Source: Chara braunii (taxonomy: Eukaryota > Streptophyta > Charophyceae > Charales > Characeae). Taken from it: DNA of 28,971 nucleotides. How positions within the stretch are numbered: the first letter of the stretch is position 1; every line of letters begins with the position of its first letter. Where the stretch lies: contig BFEA01000081.1 of assembly GCA_003427395.1 (NCBI GenBank), positions 2,565,710-2,594,680 on the forward strand, written 5' to 3'. Positions 9,217 to 17,551 of this stretch are shown here, piece after piece. Under the pieces are notes generated by a model. That model saw only the letters and a list, made by a program, of their open reading frames with translations, searched no databases and had not been told where the DNA came from. Position numbers and translations under genes: made by a program.

Positions 9217-9529
9217 TAACTCACGTCCTTTACGCGCCCACACACAGTCTAGCTGATAGCTGATTTACGGTGGGGTACCGATCATCGAAACCTCTGTCAT
9301 CATCATTAGTTAATCTAGAGCAGACCCCCTTCGAATTACTAGACTGATTTACGGCGGTGTGTTCATCTAGAGCAAACAGACGACGTCCCTAAGGCATGGA
9401 CCGACCAGTAACTCACGTCGTCTATTAACCCACACACAGTCATTGACGGCGGTGTGTTCGTCAATTGAAATGCCTATCATCATCATCATCATCATCAGTC
9501 AATCCTAGAGAAGCCCCTATTACTAGACT
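9217..9529. repeat. Direct duplication, units of about 125 bp spaced 192 bp
   Basis: TAACTCACGTC...CCACACACAGTC...TCATCATCAT...TCTAGAG/CCTAGAG...TTACTAGACT is found at 9217-9345 and 9409-9529. The second unit has an expanded (ATC)n at about 9477-9497. The phrase ACGGCGGTGTGTTC also occurs twice. Confidence 0.7.
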
Positions 9530-10034
9530 TCCCAAGGCCTAGGAGTAGCTAAGGGTATTTTTTACAGCAATGTGTAAAAGTGCTGTAAAAGTGCCCATAT
9601 GCAAGCCCGATGGCTGTGTATCAAGTATTTTGTAACCGTGTATCGAACTACATGTAACCAGTGGCTATATCTATATACATCTATATATTTATCTATATAT
9701 CTATATAAATCTCTCTCTCTGTCTCTCTCTCTGTATATATATATATATATTAACTCCGACGAAACAGTTTGTCACAGCCCCTCATTTGTTGTCCTCTTCT
9801 CTCTCTCTGCCTACGGTTTACCGGGCAGTTTTGTTTGTGCCGATATATATATATATATCCTAAGTGCAACGAAGTTGCGTCTACCAAGAAAATTCGGGAA
9901 CCCCTTCAACGGCACGAAGTGTGGCGTCAGAGTTTCCATAGTACATGAAAATGGTGAAGGGAAACAGTTAGTAGTCTTGCCAAACTGATGGAGAGCCGTG
10001 TGCTTGGAAATCTTATCTATATATATATATATAA

Positions 10035-10075
<41 letters not shown>

Positions 10076-10144
10076 GCTATGTGGTTGTGCATGTAGACAT
10101 TATATCAGGGCCAGTAACTCATCTGACAGTGTACAACAAGAACC
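9530..10144. other. No gene seen; AT/CT/TG microsatellites
   Basis: Compound microsatellites lie at about 9662-9752 (TATC, CT, TA) and 10012-10072 (TA then TG). Between them, about 9752-9850 is a copy of the dispersed repeat also found at 12264-12355. Confidence 0.65.
9752..9850. repeat. Dispersed repeat of about 95 bp, copy 1
   Basis: The copy runs from AACTCCGACGAAACAGTTTG through TCACAGCCCCTC to CGATATATATA. It aligns with 12264-12355 with a handful of differences. Both copies run into AT-rich tracts on the right. Confidence 0.8.
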
Positions 10145-10220
10145 CCCCCCAAAGTCTGAAGCCAGACTCAAACCCTGGACCTACAGCATGTAACTGGAGT
10201 GTTCTACTATATGTGCTACA
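10145..10220 (-). mobile_element. tRNA-like SINE head, minus strand
   Basis: On the minus strand an A-box-like TAGCACATATAGTAG (10204-10218) is followed by the T-arm-like CCAGGGTTTGAGTCTGG (10162-10178), whose CCAG/CTGG ends can pair. The spacing resembles a tRNA. The downstream minus-strand sequence ends in the AC-repeat at 10042-10072, which could be a SINE tail. It is too decayed to be an active tRNA gene. Confidence 0.4.
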
Positions 10221-10444
10221 ATCGCAAGTTAACCTAAATTAAATGTGTGAAATGTCTAGACCAAGCCATAACTAAGAACAGCAAGCACCCCATGTGCAGC
10301 CCAGACGAACATAGTACGGCACCCAATGGCATGGACTAATCCTTGGGTGGTGCGCATGCACTATCTGTAATAGCTTACCTGCGTCAGCCCGAGGGGGTAC
10401 TACCAATGGCATGCCTTATCATGAAAACACCTGCCAGTCTCTGT
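10221..10444. other. Probable SINE body, no gene seen
   Basis: This segment lies downstream, on the minus strand, of the tRNA-like head at 10445-10535, so part of it may be that element's body. No coding sequence is recognised. Confidence 0.3.
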
Positions 10445-10535
10445 GCGCACAGGTGTGGAGTTTCGAACCCACAACCTCACACCACAATGCACATTGACAA
10501 GCGGTGCCCTAACCACTGAGGCACAGGCCACTTGC
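10445..10535 (-). mobile_element. tRNA-derived SINE head, minus strand
   Basis: The minus strand shows a good A box, TGCCTCAGTGGTTAG (10509-10523), in a D-arm-like stem (GTGCC/GGGCAC). A B box, GGTTCGAAACT, lies at 10459-10469 in a T-arm-like stem (TGTGG/CCACA). The spacing is tRNA-like. The T loop appears longer than in a normal tRNA and no acceptor stem closes convincingly. A tRNA-derived retroposon is therefore more likely than a functional tRNA gene. Confidence 0.55.
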
Positions 10536-11290
10536 AATGCATTTTTGTTTCTATTCTTCTTGAAGTTCTTCTTCTTCTTCTTTTTTGGGTTGCAAGAATA
10601 GCCCTTGTGAAAGCCCTCTATCCCAGTGGTGATTAGAGAACCATCAGGATTGAGGGTCTCTCTGGCGGGCTGCTCCATCTATTGGTGGGGAGCGGCACCT
10701 GCTGGAAAACAGGTCCAGCATCCCATTGTTTCTATTCTTTCTACCGGCGAGCTCTCTGGGCACTCCATCCACTGCAGGCCCAGTGCCTCCTTTCCACACA
10801 GGATGGCTCAACCGAGAGAGTAGCTCCCCCTTAACCCCCCACTGCTCTTTTTGTTGTGTGGAAAGGAGGCGCGGGGATTGGGTGAAGTGCTACAAACTGA
10901 AAGCGGAAGCTGTCTTTGTCTTTCTGGGCAAGTCTTCTGGATCTGGTGACAAGAAGCTAGGAAGGTCCTGAAAATTGCATTGGTGGTGGGTTCTGTTTGC
11001 CCTTTCCCGTTCCCGTAAGGTACCAATTGTGCTCTCTGAACATTCCGGGACTTTTCCAGAGTGTCTGGCTGTGGGGTCCAGCCCCTTTTCTTTTCTTTCT
11101 TTTGTTTGCCCTAAGTCTCCCTATTTGAGAGGATCTCCCTGTCCCTGGAAGCAGAAGACTGCTCAACCGGACGATGAAGTAACCGCGAGAAATGCTAAAA
11201 CTCCTTAACTCACGTCCTTTCGTTAAGCCCTTTCATATTCATCTCCCAGTCCATGACATTGTAAACAAACCGCTGGCTCTTGGGAGATCC

Positions 11291-11291
<1 letters not shown>
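10536..11291. other. No gene seen
   Basis: Apart from the 32-bp repeat at 10672, I recognise nothing. TTCCCGTTCCCGTA and pyrimidine tracts are present without context. The segment ends at the A50 run. Confidence 0.45.
10672..10703. repeat. 32-bp repeat shared with 27366-27397
   Basis: GCTCCATCTATTGGTGGGGA and the following GCGGCACCTGCT match 27366-27397 with a single difference (G/T). The two copies lie about 16.7 kb apart in the same orientation. Confidence 0.85.

Positions 11292-11341
<50 letters not shown>
11292..11341 (+). repeat. A50 homopolymer
   Basis: Fifty consecutive A follow GGGAGATCCC. It may be the tail of a retroposed sequence on the plus strand, but I cannot identify the body. 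Confidence 0.9.
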
Positions 11342-11344
<3 letters not shown>

Positions 11345-11519
11345 AGGGGGCGGTCGGGGTTTGAGTTTCTAAATGCATTTCAAACTGCCGTTTCGCAGTC
11401 CAGTCGGGTCCTAAATTTACGCTGAACTTGAATAAAGTAGCTCCGCGGAGTGTGTAACTGCAGTTCTGTCAAGCAGGTGGCCGTTTTTTTTTTCAGGGTT
11501 CGTTCCCCCGGGACGTGGG

Positions 11520-11563
11520 CAAGGCATCTCGTCGCGTGGCTGGGCCACGGCTGAGATGCCTTG
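11520..11563. repeat. Two-level perfect hairpin
   Basis: The 11-base outer arms CAAGGCATCTC and GAGATGCCTTG pair perfectly. Inside, after a small internal loop, CGTGGC and GCCACG pair around a 3-base loop. A related but weaker string (GCATGGCTGGGCCATGG) occurs at about 11745. It could be a cruciform or the core of a non-autonomous element. No promoter is assigned. Confidence 0.6.
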
Positions 11564-12263
11564 GCCACACCGACATTTAGAAGGAAAAAAGGAGAGAAGG
11601 AAGACAACGGTCGTTTTTGTTTTTTTTCTGTTTTTTTTTAATCTTTTTTTTTCTTTTTTTTTTTCTTTTCTTTCTGTTCTCCCCCTTCCCCCCCCCCCCC
11701 CCCCCCCCCCCTTCCCTCCCCGAGTGTGGCTCAGGCACCTTGCTGCATGGCTGGGCCATGGAAGGGCTGGGTTAGAATTGCATCAGAGGGTCTGATAGGG
11801 GGTCGAAATGACAGTCGGGAAAAATCCTTTCAGACATCCTGACGGACAAGACTCCCGAATATCATGACTGAAGACCGGAAGCTACCCGACGAAATGATTT
11901 TGTGGCATATCCTACTGGCACCACGACGACCCAGCGCCTCGACTACCGAAGAAGACCCATCGCCTGTCATCCTCGAATAGGAAATAGGAATTAATTGGAA
12001 TTTGATTTATTGCTTATAGATAGACATATTATATAGATAGACATCCCCCCAATAATCACCTCATTCCCTCCTGCTTTCGCTCGCACTCTTCCCTCCCTTT
12101 CGCGCCACCTCTTCTCTGCAGTCCTCCCCACGCTTCCGCACCCCCCCCCCCCCCCCCCCAACCCCCCCGGATCACCACAAGCCCTGCACCTTGCCCCCAG
12201 GTTTTGGTCTAACACCTGCCATTCTCCACTGCAACAGAGAGAGTCCCGTCCATGAGTCGGTGA
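11564..12263. other. No gene seen; T-rich and C-rich runs
   Basis: The stretch contains T-rich tracts at about 11618-11674, a C24 run at 11688-11711 and a C19 run at 12141-12159. The intervening sequence, including 11780-11990, shows no gene that I recognise. Confidence 0.6.
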
Positions 12264-12355
12264 AACTCCGACGAAACAGTTTGTCACAGCCCCTCGTTGT
12301 TGTCCTCTTCTCCCTCTCTGCCTACGGTTTACCGGGCAGTTCTATTTGACGATAT
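12264..12355. repeat. Dispersed repeat of about 95 bp, copy 2
   Basis: The copy aligns with 9752-9850 and lies immediately beside the left LTR. Its internal TTTGTCACAGCCCCTC resembles the outer LTR edge plus flank at 24192-24206 (GTTCGTCACAGCCCA), so it may derive from the terminus of a related LTR. A small GTCGG/CCGAC stem lies at about 12257-12273. Confidence 0.7.
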
Positions 12356-12385
12356 ATATACCTTCTCTATTGATTATCTTGATTG

Positions 12386-13503
12386 AGATTCCAGAAAGCC
12401 GAAACGAAAAATAAGAACGGGCAAACCGCCCGGAGCCGCAATCAAAATGTATATACACAAATGAAGAGGGGGAAGAGACAAGAAACAGCCAATCCGCGTC
12501 CATCGACCTCAACTCTCTCCTCCTCTCTCTCTCTCGTCTCCGGTGCGGACACGTCGTCACGGACCAACCCACGAAGTCGTCACTCCGCTTAGTCCTCCCG
12601 CACCCGTCAGATTCGCCCCTTACCTCTTACTTCGCTCGTGTGCCGACCCTTCCTGATCGCGTAACCCCGAGCTTCCAACAACGGGTTAAGAGGGATGACT
12701 AATTGCACAGCCGAAATTTATGGCGTGCATGCATGCGCAAAGAACACGGAATTACCAGGACTCAGAGTGAGGATTAGAGAGGGAGCGCCTGCGTTCTGCA
12801 TGATCGGCCGTGGCGTGGGGGACGTAACCCTTCTCCACGCATCGATCCGAGCATGCAAGCCGCGGCTTACAAAAATTTCAGCAAAAGAAAGAGAGGGAGG
12901 GCGGGAGAGACGAAGTGCAAGAAGAAAGATACTGTTACAATGGCGCCCACTCAAAATTACAGTTACACACGTGATTTAAGGGCGCCCACTCATTAGAGTA
13001 CCATTGCAGCCGCAAGAAGAGGCGCGTAGACAAAAGGCGCCGCACGGCAGGAAAAATCCTAATTACTAAATTCCGAAATACCTATCTAATGCGAAGAAAC
13101 AAAAAACACGAATTCCAGAAGGAAAGTCCGAAATTTCGAGAGCCATCAGGGCTTGACAAAATTCGAAAAAAAATCAAAAAAATTCAGAAGAACGAAGCAA
13201 TTTCCGGCGCGATGTCCTCGCTCAAAAGATCGAAACCGAAGCGAAAGAAACGACGTGAACATTTATTAATTGCGCGCGCGGTGGCGCGCCAGACATCCAT
13301 TCGACCAATCAATCAATCAGCCGTCCCAAGGACACACCCAGCTCCGAGCCCAGCCATTCGAAAAAGGAGCGACGAAAAAGCGAGGGTACTGATGCAATTC
13401 TCCACCGATTCCGATTTCCCGTAGTTAGCCCAGTCTTTCCAGCTTAGGACCCCTCATGGCAACCGCGCAGAAAGTCCTGTGTTACAGAAAGTGGTTCGTC
13501 ACA
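12386..13503 (-). repeat. 3' LTR (left copy)
   Basis: The copy aligns from AGATTCCAGAAAGC at 12386 to GTGGTTCGTCACA at 13503 with the right-hand LTR at 23004-24200. Read on the minus strand it starts TGTGACGAACC. It lacks a segment of about 80 bp present in the other LTR at about 23239-23318, and lacks one of two tandem GACGAAAAA units. In the last 150 bp or so I count about nine substitutions by eye, mostly transitions. No coding function is assigned: open frames shared with the other LTR are shared only because the LTRs are copies. Confidence 0.9.
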
Positions 13504-13746
13504 TATGTGACGCCCAGGGGGTTCCAATATTAGCAAGCTCCTGCTTGTTTGTTTACACGTGTCGACTTCTCTAATCGATCGACACGTGGAGCACCTCTAT
13601 CTATGCCACTTACCGTTCAATTGCGTGTGGACGTCATCCACGTGGGAACATTGCTCTTCTACTAGTTCCTCAGATTGGGTTTTCGACGATCCAAGGACGG
13701 GATCTTTTCTGTGCCGTCGCCGCGACACGCGTCCATTACCGCTGCA
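13504..13746 (-). other. Untranslated region between ORF3 and the 3' LTR
   Basis: There is no purine run next to the LTR start, where a polypurine tract would be expected. The nearest minus-strand purine-rich stretch is GAGGAACTAGTAGAAGAG at 13654-13671, about 150 bp away. At the junction itself is the palindrome TCACATATGTGA (13499-13510), followed on plus by TGTGACGCCCAGGGGG, which itself looks like an LTR start. Confidence 0.5.
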
Positions 13747-15789
13747 TCAGTAATTAACCGGAAGGGGGAAGGGAAGGCGATACGTGTATGAGGGAGGGCG
13801 AGGCGGCTCCATCGTAAGTTCAGGTATGAAGCGCCCGATCGCAGTAAGGTCGTAGGGAAGATCTTGAAAACGGAGAATGCGATGGAAACGAGGGAACCGC
13901 TGGCCGCTGCGGGGAAGGGAAGCAAGGTAGTCTGGGTAAAGGGAGACGAGGGTTCGGAGGACGTCTGTGCGGAGCCGATCATGGTCCTCGCACGCGAGAA
14001 AAGTCCCCGTGACGATGCAGTAAACCTCTATATGGTTACGGCCTCGCCACGCGGCGCTGAGTAGAATGTGGAGGGGGTAGTCGGGGACAGCGCACCGGAC
14101 GGAAGGGTGGGGGTGGACAGTCAGCTCTAGGTGGGCGGAGTAGAAATGTCGGAAGGTGGCGATGGGGAAGGGATTACGTGGGAAAACGACGCGATGGAAA
14201 TACTGATTGAAAGAGAGATTGCTAAGGGGATGGTGGTATATGGATCGGGGACGAAGGGCGAAGCCCCTCATTAACACGTTGATGAATTGGGGGACGGGCG
14301 GGGCGGAGGGGGACGGGGATCGGGATCGGGGTCGGCGCCTTGTCGTCGCGGCGTTCGAGGTCGTGGCAGCAAGGTCTCCATGTTCCGGCTTGGGCGGCTC
14401 GGGATCCTTGGAAGGATCGTTTGATGCGGGGTCGATGGCCGACCGCTGTACCTCCGCGAGCTCCTTCTTGCGCTGCGCGGAAGCCTCAGGGTCCTCTCGT
14501 TGATCCGGTCCTTGCACCCACTCGAGCTCGTCGTTGTGCGTTGGCGCCTGGTCGTCTCCGCTTTCCACTGTTTTGTCGTCGTCTTTGTCCTCCTCTTCAC
14601 TTGGCTCGCCCTCACTGTGCTCACTATAGGCTTCCTCCTCTTTTTACGAAGTCTCCTGTGATTCTTCTTCTTCTTCTTGTTCAACTTCCGCCAACTCTTC
14701 TTCTGCTTCGCGTTCTTCTTCCTTGTCCTCGGCCAACCGGGCCGCTGCTTCCCCAGCCTCTCTCCTTAACTCTCCTTCCGAACCCTCTTCTGCTTCTTCT
14801 TCTGCTCTCAGCGCCGCCCACTCGAACGTCGTTGGTTGTCGAAAGAAGCGGGGATTAGTCAGGCTGTGGACGTCCAGGTACTCGCCGCGAGAGGGAAAGC
14901 GGCCGTCTGCCCAGCGCTCCTTGATACAAGCCGACCACTGGAGGCTCGGGGCGAGAGTCCTTGAGAGGGGTGGCACGGGCTCTTCGTCGCTCTGAGAGAC
15001 GATGTCAAGGGGGAATTCGTCGGCCAATCGCGCGATCACGATCGTAAGTTCGCGCACGATCTTTGATCGGTTTCCCCGATTCACTGCTCCAAAGACGAAT
15101 CCCAGAAGGTCTCCCTCTACGTTGGTCTTCCACGCCTAAATGACGAGCAACTCCACAGTCTCCGACGCGGGCCTCCGATCGCCTTCCCACGTCCAGTTCA
15201 AATCCACTCGTAGAAGACAGAACGAGAGCTCAACGAACTCTGCACGCCACAGCCTCCAACGATCCGGATCAACGATAGGCACTGTCAACGACTCCAGGCG
15301 GAAGGAGAGACGAGGGTAGTGAGAGGACTGCCAGAAGATGGGGAAGAGAGAGGGAGGAGAAAACGTCGAGATCGGCGCACGACTCATCTGCGCGGCTGGA
15401 AGGGAGCAAGTTCTTGGAGGACGACAGGTGGCTCGCGCTGCGTTGTGCGCAGCGTGTTGACCTCGATGCCGTCGACAGGATAGCACTCGTCACCGTGCCT
15501 TGTGAGCCGTCGATCCCAATCAGCGGCCAGAGGTGCTTTTGATGGCGGCTTGCCGCGCCGGATCGAAGTCGGTGATGTCGCCGCTGAAGACTACCACGGT
15601 AGACACGTGGCTAATTCCTGGGGCCGCTCGCCGTTGGAACGTCGTTGCCTCGGCCAGCACCACCACCTGGGGGTTGCTCGTGAACCGGAACTCCGCAGCG
15701 TCGTACACACCCGAAGTGCAGAAAAAATGCACGGGGCTGATCCGCGGATGATGCACTTGGCGGATGGCTGAAATCTCTCCCCGTGGCAT
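13747..15789 (-). pseudogene. ORF3: additional retrotransposon ORF downstream of pol, unknown function
   Basis: One minus-strand frame stays coherent from ATG at 15787-15789 to TGA at 13747-13749, about 680 codons. It is broken by stops at 15520-15522 and 15490-15492 (TGA), 15136-15138 (TAG) and 14644-14646 (TAA). Around 15440-15530 the better coding sense lies in another frame, suggesting two compensating indels. The product has an N-terminal globular part, a long Glu/Ala/Arg acidic region (about 14650-14830), an Arg/Ser-Pro stretch (RRRPRSRSPSPS, about 14300-14340), and an aromatic-rich C-terminal part of about 170 residues. I see no signal peptide or membrane helix, so an envelope protein is unlikely. 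The acidic and RS-like parts suggest a nuclear or RNA/protein-binding role, which is inference. The ATG overlaps the pol stop as TGATG. I do not recognise the family. Confidence 0.7.
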
Positions 15790-17309
15790 CAGCAACTGAT
15801 CACTGAAAGCTCGCTCATGGCGATGGCGGGGGTGACGGGGTGGCAAAGGTGGCAAGAAGGAGAGGGAGATGGCGGAGAGTCAGAGCCGTCGTCGTCGACT
15901 TCCTCAGAAAGAGAGACCGAGAGAGACGGAGCAGAGGGGAGGAGGCGAAGATAGGATACGTGGCGTGTGATCGGACGAGCCGATCGACTGCAAGAGACTT
16001 CAGGGGCGAGGCGCACGGTGTCCACGCCGTTGGGGCCGAGCTCGAGACCGAGATATCGCCCGAAGAATCGTGGCGCGAGCTTACCCTCGCGAGCACATTT
16101 CCTCACGTGCACCACGTCCCCCAATTTGTACTGGGGCCGCGGACCCGCATTCCCATTCCGGGCCTCGTAGCTCCGGACCTGTCGGCCTTGGGCTAGTTCG
16201 GTCATTTTCTGTCGTTTTCGGGCTAGCCTGGGCAGCGACCGCTCCATTAACTCTAGGTGCCGTTTGGCCTTATCCTGAGCCGTGGCCCTGGTGGGCCGTC
16301 GGTTCAATGTGGACTCATCCGGGAGGCTTGGTATCGAAACGCAAGCGACACTATTGGTTCTTAATTGGAAGGGGCTTAGCCCCGTTGATTCGTGGGGCGT
16401 TCCACGATGGACCGCTAGGATGTGATCGACGATATCGGGCCAGGGCCTCGGATCCTATGTCGCGATGTTTCGTCGTAAAACTATTTTTATCACTCGGTTA
16501 GCGTTTTCGACCAGCCCATTGGATTGTGACATGTGGGGTGCAGTGTTCCGTATGGCGACGCCATGTATGACCAGATTCCTTAACACTTCTCCTCTGAATT
16601 CAGCCCCGTTGTCGGTCAGGATCTCTTCCGTATCCCGATGCATCCCGAGGAAACAGTTGACATATCGCGCGATTTCCATGGCTTGCCGCGTGCGACAAGG
16701 ATACGCTTCGATCCATTTCGAGAAATAGTCGACAAATACCAATAGGACTGAATATTCGCAACTATTAGGGCCAGGGGGCACCACTATGTCTGTAGTGTCC
16801 ATGCTCACTCTTTGAAATGGCCGTTCAACCACTGTGGGCACTATCGATCTTGGTGGCTGAATCGACGCTTTATTAGCGGCGCAGACTTGACAGTTGGCGA
16901 CGATGTATTTCACATCGTTGCGGATATTGGACCAGTACCACTCATTTTTGTCGATAGCGGACTCCGTGATTCGTACGGCAAAATGGGCCGCAGTTTCCTC
17001 GTGGGCTGTCTTAACCCAGTCATACCGCATGAACGGATGCGGTACCACCATCCAACTCCCACTGCCGTCCGTTTTCCATTTTTCTAATCTATCTTCTATC
17101 CACCGGTAATCCCGAGCCCTTTCGTTGGCCCTCCTTCGATCTTCCTTAGTGAAATCCTGGTGGGGGTTACCTACTAGGGTGGCAATTAAGGCAATATCAG
17201 CCCATACTTCGACCCTTCTAAACTTTCGGGTCTTTTCCAATCCTTCTGACGTGGCATCCAAAAAGCGGGCCTCGGTCAGAATCTTGTCGGTCCGGCACGA
17301 GGGACACAA
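15789..17309 (-). pseudogene. Integrase domain of pol, with C-terminal domain
   Basis: This is the retroviral-type integrase that inserts the cDNA into the genome. Counting from 17309, the zinc-binding HHCC has H103, H109, C140 and C143 (NCQVC). The catalytic acids are D171 (SMDTTD), D233 (LTDNGAEF) and E268 (QSNGLVENAN), with D and E 35 positions apart. After a TAG at 16455-16457 the same frame continues with TGLSPFQL, the usual end of the core. It then reads into a GPY/F-like C-terminal domain (YKLGDVVHVR...KLAPRFFGRYLG, about 16120-16020). The tail is acidic and Ser/Pro-rich, with no chromodomain. The frame ends in TGA at 15789-15791. The single nonsense codon is the only break seen in this part. 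Confidence 0.92.
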
Positions 17310-17551
17310 CCACTATTTACTGTCGTTTCCGTATTGGATGCATAGGCTCGTGCGACGCACCGTCGACAATCTATCCAATCCGCATACCCTTCCCCGTTAG
17401 GACGCATGGAGACCACGTATACGCGGGAGATGGCTTCGCAAAAATAGCAGAATTTGTCAGGCAGGGATATGAGAGACGAAGAGGAAGGGGGAGAGAGAGG
17501 GGTAGTGGGATTACCTCCATCACCCATTGCCACCGTTTTACTTCTTGCCAC
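17276..17551 (-). pseudogene. Cysteine-rich PHD-like segment between RNase H and integrase
   Basis: This part of pol lies in a different frame from RNase H and integrase, which share one frame, so two compensating frameshifts flank it. It has a Ser/Pro linker, then CYFC (17438-17449), WIDCRRC (CRRC at 17357-17368) and, across the second shift, WLCPSC (CPSC at 17295-17306). Three CXXC pairs, with Trp before the second and third, recall a PHD finger. The His-X2-Cys pair expected between them is not obvious. If real, it might bind chromatin and guide integration. A simpler zinc ribbon is an alternative. Confidence 0.5.

Noticed and set aside
12695-12979. Open frame shared with the corresponding part of 23256-23653
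   Set aside because: Conservation is explained by the two LTRs being copies of each other, and the frame is not coding-like.
13747-15789. Envelope-like gene in the position after integrase
   Set aside because: No signal peptide, no hydrophobic membrane segment and no Cys-rich ectodomain. The protein is acidic and Arg/Ser-rich instead.
15789-16130. Chromodomain at the integrase C terminus
   Set aside because: After the GPY/F-like segment the sequence becomes acidic and Ser/Pro-rich, with no aromatic cage pattern.
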